This document shows, piece by piece, positions 39,126 through 49,609 of a DNA stretch of 64,000 nt (the stretch's first letter is position 1; each line of letters starts with the position of its first letter). The stretch comes from Phytopythium helicoides (Eukaryota > Oomycota > Peronosporomycetes > Pythiales > Pythiaceae): the NCBI GenBank assembly GCA_024867545.1, contig JANFNE010000006.1:1-64000 (forward strand), read 5' to 3'. The notes below the pieces were generated by a model that searched no databases, was not told the DNA's origin, and worked only from the letters and a program-made list of their open reading frames with translations. Made by a program: the position numbers and the translations under genes.

Positions 39126-40310
39126 ATGAAGCGTATTGTCATCGTTGGAGCAGGATCTGGTGGCATTGGATGCGCGCAAGCTCTTGCCAAGTCGCTCAAG
39201 CCCTCCGACCAGGTGGAGGTTGTCGTGCTCGAGAAGAACGCGTTTTACTACCACGCTGTGGGAGTACCTCGCGCCTTTGTGGACGCTTCCTATGCTGCCA
39301 AGTTGTTTATCCCGTTTGGGAGCGCCATACCTGCCAGTGCTAAGACCTTTGTGCGAATCGAGCGCGCACTGGTGACCGAGATCTCGGACAAGAAAGTAGC
39401 GTTTCACCGCATTTCGGATGATGATACCAAGTCGCCAGACATGGAGACGCTCGAGTTTGATTTCCTGGTGCTGTCGCCCGGTAGCACGTACCGCGCCCCA
39501 ATCAAGCCTGAGCTCGGTGGGTGGACCCGCGCAGCGATCGAAGAGCAGCTCAAACGCGTGCGAGAGAGCATCCAACGTGCCGAGTCGGTGCTGGTTGTTG
39601 GCGGCGGTGCTGTCGGATGTGAGGTCGCAGGCGAGATCAAAGCTAAGTACCCGGCCATCAAGGTGACGCTCCTTGAAGGTCGCGAGATGCTTGTGGCCAA
39701 CAATGATGTTCGGGACAAGTTCCGATCCAAACTGCTGCACGCACTCGAGAAGCGACTCGGTGTTCGAGTCATTTTGGGAGAGCGGTTAAAGGATCGTATC
39801 ACGGAGAACGGGTTCGAGCGGTGCTCAGTCACGACCGACAAGGGAACGAGCATCGAGAGCGACGTGCAGCTGCTATGTGCAGGCTCTCGACCGTCGTCTC
39901 AACTCGTCTCGGAGCTCGACCCAGCTCTTGTGGACGAGAAAACGGGTGCAATTCGCGTGAACGCTATGTTCCAGCTCGACGACCCGCGGTTCCAGCACGT
40001 GTTTGTGCTCGGTGATGCAAGCAACCACCCGACGCCGAAACTTGGATACTGGGCGGGGGAGCAAGCGAAATATCTCGCTCGGGAGCTGGTGACGGCGGTG
40101 CGTGACCCCAAGTCTACCGCATTCACCAAGCCGTTCCCAAAGGTAGCTGTGGAGGCCATGGTATTGCCTTTGGGTCCCAACGGTGGTGTCTCGCAGCTTC
40201 CTGTCATGTGCGGCACGGTGGTAGGCGACGTCATGACGCGCACGATTAAGGGCAAGGACATGATGGCTGGACTGGTTTGGAAGAATCTCGGTGCGAAAGT
40301 TCCTGCGTAG
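39126..40310 (+). CDS. AIFM2: AIFM2/FSP1-like FAD-dependent NAD(P)H oxidoreductase
   Basis: 394 residues from ATG 39126 (MKRIVIVGAGSGGIGCAQAL); the frame opens earlier at a TTG (38994) with an ATG at 39021, but the Rossmann fold begins directly at 39126. Two dinucleotide-binding folds are visible: FAD site VIVGAGSGGIGCA and NAD(P)H site VLVVGGGAVGCEVAGEI, then LCAGSRPSS and HVFVLGDASN, the second FAD-contact motif. This matches the AIFM2/FSP1 and NDH-2-like group, which in animals reduces coenzyme Q or vitamin K at membranes and blocks lipid peroxidation. No myristoylation Gly2 is present (Lys2), unlike human FSP1. It is 230 bp downstream of the megasynthase on the same strand; a functional link is possible but unproven. 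A decayed partial copy lies at 53455-53715. Confidence 0.88.
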   Translation: MKRIVIVGAGSGGIGCAQALAKSLKPSDQVEVVVLEKNAFYYHAVGVPRAFVDASYAAKLFIPFGSAIPASAKTFVRIERALVTEISDKKVAFHRISDDDTKSPDMETLEFDFLVLSPGSTYRAPIKPELGGWTRAAIEEQLKRVRESIQRAESVLVVGGGAVGCEVAGEIKAKYPAIKVTLLEGREMLVANNDVRDKFRSKLLHALEKRLGVRVILGERLKDRITENGFERCSVTTDKGTSIESDVQLLCAGSRPSSQLVSELDPALVDEKTGAIRVNAMFQLDDPRFQHVFVLGDASNHPTPKLGYWAGEQAKYLARELVTAVRDPKSTAFTKPFPKVAVEAMVLPLGPNGGVSQLPVMCGTVVGDVMTRTIKGKDMMAGLVWKNLGAKVPA

Positions 40311-40555
40311 ATTTGGATTGCATGATGCATAATTCACACCGCACTAGCTTGGCATAGTAATATTATGTAAACAGTGCTTGGAGCATCATGCATGAGATTT
40401 TCAACGCAGTAAAGCAATGCGCAATGTCACGATAGATCGCGCTCATCTAATTAGCAGCTAGATTTGGTCATGGCCTCGAGAGTTTGTATCTTTGATTCAG
40501 AGTTGGCGTCAGCTGGTAGACTGTGGGCTATTCCCAATGACTTTTCATGATGCTG

Positions 40556-42373
40556 CTACGTATTTGTCGCATTATTGTGCAGCCACGCAAACTGAAAGCT
40601 GAAATCAGCACCTAAACATATTTGCTCGTGTTCAGTCTCAAAATGGGAACTCTCAACAGCAAAAGCACGTTACCATAGTGATCGAAGAGGCCTTGGACTG
40701 TGTACACGACCCAGAGAACAAATCCTGCTTGCACTGACGGCCAGTGCGTTTCCAGCACCATTGCAAGCTGAGACGCTGGTGAAAAGCCAGCCCGTTTCCG
40801 CAGAATCCAATCTAGCAAAATAAGCGAGGCAAGCTCCAGCAGCCCATACAATATCATTCGGGTTGCAAGTAAGCCAATACTGTCGACGCTGATGTTTGCG
40901 AGCTGAGGGCTATAGATTCGATTCGGTAGGCTGACCATTGCTACCATATACAAAGCTTTCTCAGAGCCAAATTTTGTTAGTGTATTTCGTTAGGCATGCA
41001 GAATGTGAAAACTTTCTATAGATGATGGGCACAACGAACTCGACGAGTTCGCCAAGCATGGTAAACTCCATAAGATGCAGTAGTTGGAGAGTCGTATCTA
41101 TATACTCGTCTTCTGCATTGCCAAATTTTGAGTTCTTCCCAGATAGCTTCTGATTCGTGCTTAGTATCAGTGCTGGTAGTGGTGTTGTTTTTGGTGGTGG
41201 TTTTGCTGCCGAACGCTCGAAAATCACGGCGGAAGTCACGTGCACTTTTATATTTCTTGAGCGCGATTTCTTGCGCCAATTGTCACACCAGGACATTTTG
41301 GGGGGAGTCGTATCATTATGAGGACACAAACTCGGTACTTCGTTAGCACTCGAGACTTGAATAATAGTAGCTTGCCTACGCAAAACTAGCTCGACAGCAC
41401 AATCTATTACCGAGGACCGTTGATTCGTTACTGAACCATTTTCTCGAAATGAAATGGAATGACTCAGAGCTTCTAGTCGCTGGACCATGGCATGCACATC
41501 ATAAACAACCGTACTAGCGTGGAGAAGATCAACGATTAGCAGCATCCCGACAGTCATTATAGATGTGGTGTTCTGCATTGTGAACGCCACGAACATGGCG
41601 TGAAAAATCTCGGCATTGAAAGTCACGATTTCAGGTTTATGATCGGCTTGCTGCTTGATTGTCTTCCCAATGGCGTATCTAAATCCAATCTTAATTATGC
41701 CCAGCACAATTGAGAGCGCAATTTGCTGCTGTGAAGACGCGAGACGAAATACGTAGTTGTAAAGTGGGTAAACAAAAAACTGGACGGTAGTCACACCACA
41801 AGCTTTGATCCACTCTTTGAGCAATAAGATAGTGTTTGGATCTGCAGCTATTCGGCGAAAAGAAAACCCACCCACGATCAAGGTCATCACCGTTATCCAG
41901 GGAACAGAAACAACCTGCATAACAAACGGAACAGGAAACCCGATTCCGATCGCACAAGCGTACGCTATCACTACGGAGGCTATGGTAGCACATATCGTCG
42001 CAATGGAGCATTCCAGGATAGTTAGATTCAGCGACGGGACGCCTAAATGGCCCAGCACAAAGAAGCCTATCGACTGAATTATGCTGATTGCAGCGAGCCG
42101 AGCCCAGAAGACTGCGTTTCCTTTCGCTCCTAAAGATGGAGGGTTGAGCGGTGCGAATTCCATTAACACGACGACTACAGCACTTGGCCATGGTGTGAGG
42201 AAGAGCACGCCAACGAGACGTCGGGTAGTAAATTTCTTCTTGATATATTCGTCAAGCGTTTGCAGACGATGGATGGAATACTGTCCCTGGTGTTCGATCT
42301 GCGTTGTTTGAAGAAGATGCAGAAAGCGTGTTGTTGCGCTTCGAGCTCTTACCCACGAATCCTGCCGATGCAT
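40556..42373 (-). CDS. Multi-pass membrane protein family 2, copy a (splice donor altered)
   Basis: By paralogy the structure is complement(join(40556..40611,40674..40955,41017..42373)), about 564 residues from ATG 42373 (MHRQDSWVRARSATTRFLHL); an upstream in-frame ATG is at 42460. Exon 1 encodes many hydrophobic segments with the family landmarks TQIEHQGQYSIHRLQ, LMEFAPLNPPS, IGFPVPFVM, FSFRRI, YPLYNYVFRLAS, EIVTFNAEIFHAMFV and LLHLMEFTMLGELVEFVVPI. Exon 2 (282 bp) has LPNRIYSPQL and VVYTVQGLFDHYG; exon 3 gives GADFSFQFAWLHNN. At the exon 1 donor the other copies have A|GT; here it is A|GA (41016-41015). Without splicing there, the frame ends after 18 more codons. So it is either a recent pseudogene, a non-canonical intron or a sequence error. 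Function unknown. Confidence 0.65.
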
Positions 42374-43789
42374 TTTGTTGCGGCTTTGCTTCAGTCCCGT
42401 CCCCACGATTTTGCTGTATACCTTAGAATAGTACGGTGGCAGCTTCAAATACCCAATCATTCGAAGAAGCACTTGAACGTTCAGCCCATTTGGGGTGCCA
42501 TTCTGAAACTCACCCCATCTGCTCTATTTCAGGCCACTTGAATGAGTACTTCTGACAGAACATTTTTTTTATTCATCGGCGCCCTTGTTGGTGTGACACG
42601 TGGTCATTCCAATCTTTCAAAGCCAAATATGTCGCGCAAGTCTCTGGAAAGTTATCTACTGGAAAGATTCTTGCTAGTATCCGATATGATGATTATTAGC
42701 AGTAGAACCCTATCCAAGTATCGAGCGTCATGAGACTGCCTCGGCGACTCAAATGAAATCATGGTGCTGCTCATCTCGACGCGGTCTTTTCGGCTTGCTG
42801 ACGCGGCGATACCCAGCCTGTGAAGCTCGAATATTCCTTTTACCGCGCCAAGTTGGCTCGCCAGGACTTGCTCTGTTGCAGATCACAGTCCAAGCAAGGC
42901 AAACAACCCGAATCATCGACACTACCGCTTGGATTTAATAGGTGCTCCTCACTGGAGTGCGGATTCATGGAAGAAGGCAGGCTACAGGTCTTTCACCTTG
43001 GCGCTAGCTGTCCATGGTGCATTGACATCAAACTCAATTAAAATATCGTGGTGGTGTGGAGAGGACCTCATTCGTGGTAACCAGCTCCTAAGATTTGGCG
43101 TCCCGTATAGCTAGTGTAGAGAGATCAATATGTCGAGGGAAGTCTCGGTGAACATGGGTGAATGAGCATGCTGCGACTCAGCTGCGTGTGAAATATTGAT
43201 CGTCTGCGAACAGCAAATGCTGAGTTCATCCTCCCAAGCAAACGCACACGAGCAGCGCTAGTGAATCTCTAACCTTTTTAGTGTTCAAGCATACCTGCCC
43301 GCGATGCTTCTCTGGTCTGCTGTAGAACTCCCACACAACACGAGTGAGCGATCTCAGTGACGTTGGATCGCGAAAATGTCCGTTGGATCGCAATATTGCC
43401 CACAGCTGTTAAATACCAAATACAAGTGGCTAGATGCCAAGCTTGCTAGCGTGGCTATTCCCTCAACGACTAACTCAAACAAGGGCACATTATGCCGAAT
43501 CGACGCTGGATTAGCGCATTCGCTTGAACAAGTTGGTTGAGTTTGCGTCTTCGTTACTCACTCCATCCCAATTACATTAAAGAGTCCAGACATGGATTAG
43601 CTAGCGGACGTGGTGTTGGTGTGGTATCAGGGCTAGTATCAACCGGACACGGTGACAACTGAGACTAAAGCAGATATCGAGACAGAGGTACTCGACATGC
43701 GTTTTCACTTTCAAGGAGAGTGTGCAAAGTATTGCTTGTAATATAGTCCGATTCGATAACGTGATCCTACTGCATAACTGTCGCTGTGC
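42374..43789. other. Accessory intergenic region with possible gene remnants
   Basis: About 1.4 kb between family-2 copies a and b. Only short frames are present (for example 42753-42938 and 42929-43114, both plus), none with a recognised domain. Near 42612-42650 the plus strand reads CTTTCAAAGCCAAATATGTC followed by GCGCAAGTCTCTGG, closely similar to 44272-44310 beside copies b and c. This suggests that the duplicated units extended into flanking DNA. Confidence 0.45.
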
Positions 43790-44110
43790 AGCCATCCAAA
43801 CTGGAAGCTGAAATCGGCACCTACTTATTACGCTCATGAGCACTTCCAGCTATTCCCAGCATGTAACCTTGAAAAAGCGACTCACCGTATTGCTCAAAGA
43901 GTCCTTGGACTGTGTACACGACCCACATGACTAATCCTGACTGCACTGAGGTCCAACGGGTCTCAAGTACCATCGCAAGCTGTGCTGCTGGGGAGTACTA
44001 CGAAGTATCCAATCCAGCAGTACGAGTGACACGAGCTCTAGGAGGCCATACGAGAGCATTCTAAGCGCAATTGAGTCAATATCCACTGTAATCGTTGACA
44101 GTTTTTCGGA
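43790..44110 (-). pseudogene. Membrane family 2, copy b: 3' fragment
   Basis: Minus-strand remains of exons 2 and 3. Exon 3 starts at 43820 and reads GADFSFQFGWLHSD. The exon 2 part ends at 43886 and includes VVYTVQGLFEQYG and LLDWILR. A deletion and frameshift lie near 43990-44000, where CTTCGTAGTACTCCCCAGC replaces about ten codons of the paralogs. The homology ends near 44107 at DSIALRML...; nearly all of exon 1 is gone, although a frame starting MPRHSS at 44332, as in copy f, may be its relic 5' end. Non-functional as a family member. Confidence 0.8.
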
Positions 44111-44402
44111 GCCACTCCGAGGTGGCGCTCATGACTCCTTGCCATCTTGACGACAAAACTGAGAGGAAAACCCTTTGCCTCCGTGTGCCATTTTTAGACT
44201 GATTGGTCGAAGTCTAGAGATAAGTTTCCCCTCTGGAACAAGTTTTGCTTGTGTATTGGGCAATTGTTTCAAACTTTCAAAGCCAAAAAAGTCGCGAAAG
44301 TCTCTAGCTATAAATGAGCTGTGCCGTGGCATTTTGCTGGAATATCGAAGCTTGTTGACCTTGTCATTGTCAATTCAGAGGCACTATAAAGCCTGAAACG
44401 TG

Positions 44403-46235
44403 ATGTCTCGACAAAACTCAATGGCGCAAATCCAGAAAGTGACATCAGGTGCTATGCACTTGCTGCAGTCCACGCAAATTGAGCACCAAGGCTACATCTC
44501 AGTCCACCGACTACGATCCATTCAAAGCTACATCGCCAAGAAATATTCGTTCCGTCGCCTCGCTATCTTACTCTTTGTCCGAGTATCGCGATAATTATCC
44601 TGACGGCGTTAATTCCTCTCAATTCCTCGCCAGCAGGACCTTATGATAACACTGGATTCTGAATTCGGTTTACAATAACCGATATCTTCCAGGCTATTGG
44701 CTTCATTACGACTACCCATTTTGCTGTTCCCGCGAACAAATTGCCATTCGTTCAAGGATCGATCGTGGTGATACTCGCAACTGTAGTTGCAGTGGGGACT
44801 GTTTTTGCCTTGTCGGTTGCCGTCGGGTTTCCAGTTCCGTTTATGATGATCATTGTGTCACTTCCGTGGGTGAACACGCTGTTAACTCTTATGGTCGCGT
44901 TCTCGTTCCGCCGAATTGTTGCCGATAGCGAAGCCATCCAATCGCTCAAAGAATGGCTCATTGTTACAGCTTTAGTGGCTACAGAGTTGTTTTTGTATCC
45001 TCTCTACAACTACGTTTTTCGTCTAGCTTCACCATGGCAACAAATCGCATTGTCAATAGTGCTAGGAATCGTGAAGATTGGATACAGATATGCTGTTGGA
45101 AGTGTGATAAAACACCGAGAAGACGACAGAGCCGAAATCGTGACGTTTAATGCGGAGATTGCCCATGCCATCTTTGTGTCAATCAGCATGCAGAATGCTA
45201 CCTCAATTATAACAGTCATGGTCCTAATGTTGATTGATATTCTGCATTCAAGCTCTGTGATTTACGATGTGCACAAAATGGTCCAGCAATTGAATACTCT
45301 TGATCGAGCAATTCGCACTCAATCGGCGGATTCATCCTATCAATTGTCAGTGATAGATTGCGCAGTTGCAATGAGTTCACCAAATCAAAGTCAGGGACGG
45401 GCTGTCAAGTCAGCTCGCCAGTCGGAATCCAAGACAATCCGAAAGAATCGTTTGTGTGGACGGCTTAAGCAAACCAAGAGATTCAAATCCGCCAAAGTCC
45501 ATGTGTCTACCTCTATGGGCGTCGTGCCAGTGACTTCAGTGATGGCACGTGTTGGCGGTTTGATTTCCGATACAAGAAATAATTATCCACAAAACAATGC
45601 TTTGGAACCATTGGGGGACGCTTCAAGTGAATCTATCGTACAGACACCTCTAACCGCCACAGAGATCGAGTACATCGCGACAACTCGCCGTCTTCTCCAT
45701 CTCACTGAATTTACCATGCTTGGGGAGTTTGTTGAAATTGCTGTGCCAATCATTTACAGTACGTGCTTCTGCAATTAATATCCTAGACTAGTTGGCGGCA
45801 CTAATTACTTACCAACGCTGACAGCAGCGTATTTGGCTGCAATGACTCACCTCTCAAATCGGATTTATTGCCCTCAGCTTGAAAATCTTAGCACCGACAC
45901 CATCGGCTCGATGGCTCTCCGAATGCTGTTGTATGGTTCTTTAGAGCTCTTATCACTCTTTTTGTTGGACTGGATTTTGCGCAGTCAGCTTCGCTTTTCA
46001 CCGACAGCCCAGCTGTCGATGGTACTTGACAACCATTGGGCCTCGGTTCAGGCTGGACTCTATCTATGGGTTATCTACACTGTTGGAGGGCTCCTAGAGC
46101 ATAATGGTACGTCGATGCCGCTGCACGCAATTCACGGCGAAGAGGCTAAACCGTGATGGCTTGTTTGTAGGAGCCGACTTCAGCTTCAAGTTTGCGTGGT
46201 TGCACAGTAACTCAACTGGTACAGGAAGTGAGTAG
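44403..46235 (+). pseudogene. Membrane family 2, copy c: disrupted gene
   Basis: Recognisable structure: join(44403..45758,45825..46106,46171..46235), with normal GT..AG introns and an exon 2 of exactly 282 bp. Two lesions are in exon 1. A frameshift near 44578 deletes the codons for the conserved T-P-W before PSIAII. A TGA at 44660-44662 stands where the paralogs have the Trp of VFWIRF. Downstream the frame is open from 44741 with YPLYNYVFRLASPWQQIALS, EIVTFNAEIAHAIF and LLHLTEFTMLGEFVEI, and the last exon gives GADFSFKFAWLHSN. The long intact 3' part argues that inactivation is fairly recent. Confidence 0.85.
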
Positions 46236-46479
46236 GCTAGCGATGCGAAAGCCCAAGGGCATTGTGAGTCAATGCATCTGCGCATCAGTCCTTCTATTCG
46301 ACAAAAGCCTCATCAAGCAGATACTCCTACAGTCACGAACCAACCTCGACAGCTTCTACACCTTCGCCACCACCCACATTTTGCACTACTCGTTGCCAAC
46401 TAACTCCTGGCGGAGCAAGTTGACGTTGAAGCTCACGATGAGTCATTCCAGTCCTGCCCGCGCGCCGAAACCTCCGCGG

Positions 46480-46618
46480 TCTGATTGGCCGAGTGTTGCG
46501 CTCCCCTTTCTCCCATTGGTCCATCCCTCGCCCCATCCCCTCTCTCCGCCAATCACGCGCGCGCGCCACGCCGACTTGGCGCCACCCGCGTCCATTTTCG
46601 AACCGCCCGAGAAGCGCC
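46480..46618 (+). promoter_or_regulatory. Makorin promoter: CCAAT boxes and Inr-like element
   Basis: Three CCAAT-type motifs precede the gene: inverted ATTGGCCGAG at about 46487, inverted ATTGGTCCAT at about 46516, and direct CCAATCACGC at about 46549. TCCATTTTCG at 46591-46600, about 20-28 bp before the ATG, resembles the oomycete initiator core (TCA-TT-type). Function is inferred from motif and position only. Confidence 0.4.
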
Positions 46619-48123
46619 ATGTCGACCAGCAGCAGCCAGGAGCCCTGCGCCTTCTTCGCGCTCGGCAAGTGCCGCCACGGCGCCGCCTGCAGGTTCTCGC
46701 ACGCGGCGCGCGACCCGCTGGCGCCGCGTCCCATGGCCTGCAAGTTCTTCCTGCAGGGCACGTGCTCGGCGGGCCGCGGCTGCAAGTTCCTGCACGACCC
46801 GCAGCTGCTGCGCGAGCGCCGACAGGTGAGCGCGACCACGCGCGACGCGACGCTCCGGCCCGGGGCTTTCGGCGTGCCCTGCAAGTTTTTCAAGGCGGGC
46901 GAGTGCTCGGCGGGCGATAGGTGCCCGTACGTGCACGTGGTCAAGAAGGCGAGCAGCGGCGCGAGCAGGAGCAGCAAGGAGGAGCAGCAGGAGGTGGACA
47001 AGCTGGAGCAGCAGACGGAGGAACAGGAGCAGCAGCAGCAGCAGCAGCAGGAAGAGGAGAAACCGGCAGAGCCAGCGGAGCCCAAGAGCAACCCCGTCAA
47101 CTCGGCCTCGGACAGGGATGTGACGGAGCTCAGCGAGTTCCTGACCAAGGAAGAGGGTGGGTCAGCTGGTGTTTGGGTGGGAAGGTTGTTGAGACTGACG
47201 CGCACCTGCAGAGCTGTACTACTACGGCGCGCCAGGGGAGTTTGAGGAGGAGGAGGTCAGCCCCTCGCGCAACAAGCCGTCCTACCGCGACGTCGCCAGC
47301 ACGAACGTGCCGCCGCAGGTGTTCAAGGAGGCCATGCCGGCGCCACCGTACGTCCGATTGGGGATGGTTGATTTGTGGTGGTAATGTTGCTGACGCTTTT
47401 GGACAACAGCAAGATTTGCACGTTCTTCCTGCAGGGATTGTGCAAGTACGGCAACTCGTGCTTCTACTCGCACTCGCTCAATGAGCGCATCGAGACGGAG
47501 GACGAGATGATTGCCATCGGCGAGGAGATCCGTCTTTCCAAGGAGCTCGAGTGCGGTATTTGCTACGACAACGTCATGGAGAAGGGGGAGCGCTTCGGGT
47601 TGCTCTCTGGGTGCAACCACGCATTCTGCCTCACTTGCGTGCGCAACTGGCGCGGCCACGCTGATCAACCCAAGCAGACAGTGCGCCAATGTCCAGTTTG
47701 CCGCGTTGAGACAAACTTTATCATTCCGTCTAGCCGCATGGTGACGAATCCTGAACGCAAGAAGGCGCTAATTAACGAGTATCGGGTGCGTGCCTTATGC
47801 TGTCGGAGCCACGTTGATATGAAGGCTAACAAATACGTCGGCTCTCAGAAAAACCTGTCTGCGATTCCGTGCCGCCACTTCAACGAGGGAAAGTAAGTCG
47901 ACACAATCTTTGCTCGTATTGATCAACAAAACTCATCACTCGGTGATTCTCCTGCAGAGGAACGTGTCCGTTCGGCACGAGCTGCTTCTACGCGCACAAG
48001 TATCCGGACGGAACGCTGGCAAGCCGCGAAGTGCGCACGGCAGTGGACTCAGAAGGCCAGTACGATGTGCTGCGTCAAATCCGCCTTGAGCAGTACTTTG
48101 AGCGCCAGACGCTGGCTGAATGA
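46619..48123 (+). CDS. MKRN: Makorin-type RING E3 ubiquitin ligase with CCCH zinc fingers
   Basis: About 440 residues from join(46619..47156,47212..47347,47410..47892,47958..48123); all introns are GT..AG and in phase. Zinc fingers in order: CAFFALGKCRHGAACRFSH, CKFFLQGTCSAGRGCKFLH, CKFFKAGECSAGDRCPYVH, then after a Gln/Glu-rich linker CTFFLQGLCKYGNSCFYSH, a C3HC4 RING (CGICYDNV, CNHAFCLTCVRNW, CPVCRVET) and a final C-x-H-type finger CRHFNEGKGTCPFG ending CFYAH. This order is that of makorins, RNA-binding E3 ligases that ubiquitinate ribosome- and mRNA-associated proteins; makorins more often have two N-terminal fingers, so three is slightly extended. The start ATG lies just after an Inr-like sequence. 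A (CAG)7 run encodes Gln in the linker. Confidence 0.93.
47030..47050 (+). repeat. (CAG)7 in the makorin coding region
   Basis: Seven perfect CAG codons giving a Gln run in the linker between the third and fourth zinc fingers; likely length-variable. Confidence 0.85.
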
Positions 48124-48307
48124 TCGACCCGTTTTATCCAAGTTGACTCTTTGGCCTCGGGCATTGGCACCCGTTCTTGACCACTGAGAGAGATTATGTA
48201 TCGACGATCCGAGCGCGCTCGAAGCGCACTTTTTGATAGATAAACAGCAGTCATTCGGATCAAATGCGTGCTGCTTCGTTTGTTTCCTGATTGTGTATGC
48301 AAGGTGT

Positions 48308-49228
48308 CTACGACTGGGCCGTGCGCACCGTGAAGGTGCCGTCGGTCTGGCCGAAGAAGGCCTTCTCGACCATGCCGCAGAAGAGTCCAACCTCCACAAC
48401 GCCAGGAAGCAGCTTGATCTTGTCACTCAGCGTGCTCGGGTCGGCGATCTTGCCGAACTGCAGCATGGAAATCCATCGTCAGCGACCAACAATCATGTCC
48501 AAGGCAAACCCAATTCCACGCACGTTCACGTCGAGGACAAAGTTGCCGTTGTCCGTGACAACAGGGCCAGCCTTGCGCTGCGCCATTCGCAGCACGGGCT
48601 CTCCACCCAACGCCTTCAGCGAGCGCGACAGCGGCACGTAGGCCATGGGGACGACCTCGACGGGCACGCCCTGCGTCCACTGCTCACCGAGCGACGTCGA
48701 CTCCTTGCGGTAGTCGGCGATGACGACAAACTTCTTGGCCGCAAAGGCGACGATCTTTTCCTGCAGCTGGCAGCCGCCGCCGCCCTTAATGCAGTTGAGC
48801 TGCAGGTCGACCTCGTCGGCGCCGTCAATGGTCACGTCGATCTCGGGGTGCTCGTCGAGGCTCGTGAGCGTGAGTCCGTTCTGCGCGATGAGCTGCAGGT
48901 CACACAGCACAAACGACGCGTGAGAGCTCAGCTCTCTCGTCCCAAGAGCCCGCGACGTGCCTGGCGCGACTGGAAGGACGTGGGGATGCACTTGAGCTTG
49001 AGCCCCTGCTCGCGCACCAGCTCGCCCAGCCGCTCGGCCGCGTACACGACCGTGGAGCCGCTGCCCACGCCGACCACAAATCCGTCGCGCACGTACTCGT
49101 CCACTGCCTGCCGCGCCGCCTGCAATGCTCTCCATTGCGTCAATCGTTCGTCACTCGCGTCGCGCGTGGCGCCAATCAACCGCTCGCACCGTGCGCTTGG
49201 ACTGCTCCACGGGGCTCAACGTCGCCAT
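48308..49228 (-). CDS. RPIA: Ribose-5-phosphate isomerase A
   Basis: About 238 residues from complement(join(48308..48457,48524..48892,48961..49119,49190..49228)). It interconverts ribose-5-phosphate and ribulose-5-phosphate in the non-oxidative pentose phosphate pathway. Motifs: [16 protein letters not shown] (phosphate loop), [28 protein letters not shown] (catalytic acids), [13 protein letters not shown] with the catalytic Lys, and [10 protein letters not shown]. Exons join in phase. Intron 2 uses a GC donor (CAG|GCACGT, 48960-48955) with a normal CTGCAG acceptor; the join [15 protein letters not shown] is needed for the conserved fold. The first exon encodes only [13 protein letters not shown]. 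It is divergent from the TMEM65 gene. The identification is firm. Confidence 0.92.
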
Positions 49229-49609
49229 GGACGCTCCAGTTGGGTGCAGTAGCAGGAGAAAGAGGAGAAGACGGACGAGGTGGCGTCGCGGCCGCTGCTT
49301 GAGCTCTGGCGACGGAGCTGCAAGCTGCACGGAGCGCGCGCGTCAATGGCAGTAAACAAGCGGTGGACGCGGCGGCCGTTGACGCCGACGAGGAGACCCA
49401 CGCGCAACGGCCGAAACCACTTGGATTCACTATACCGCCCAAGTGGCAGTTGGGAACTCACGTGGACCACTCCAGTTAGAACCCTCCACCTCCTCGATAT
49501 ACTGACACCATACGAATATTTAGTAAATCATAATAGTGACGTGAGACCCAGAAAATCGACTAAAATCCAGCGGCCACGTACCCCCTCACTCAGTCCGCCA
49601 TTGCTCGTC
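49229..49609. promoter_or_regulatory. Divergent promoter, RPIA / TMEM65
   Basis: About 380 bp between two divergent starts, with an AT-rich core around 49495-49560 (ATATTTAGTAAATCATAATA). An overlapping plus-strand frame running from 49280 into the TMEM65 gene is not needed for either protein. No defined site is claimed. Confidence 0.5.

Noticed and set aside
38894..43000. Simple inverted duplication of an AIFM2-like plus membrane-gene block to 53-55 kb
   Set aside because: Orientation and order do not match a single event: the AIFM2 fragment lies upstream of copy e's 5' end, whereas the intact gene faces copy a's 3' end.
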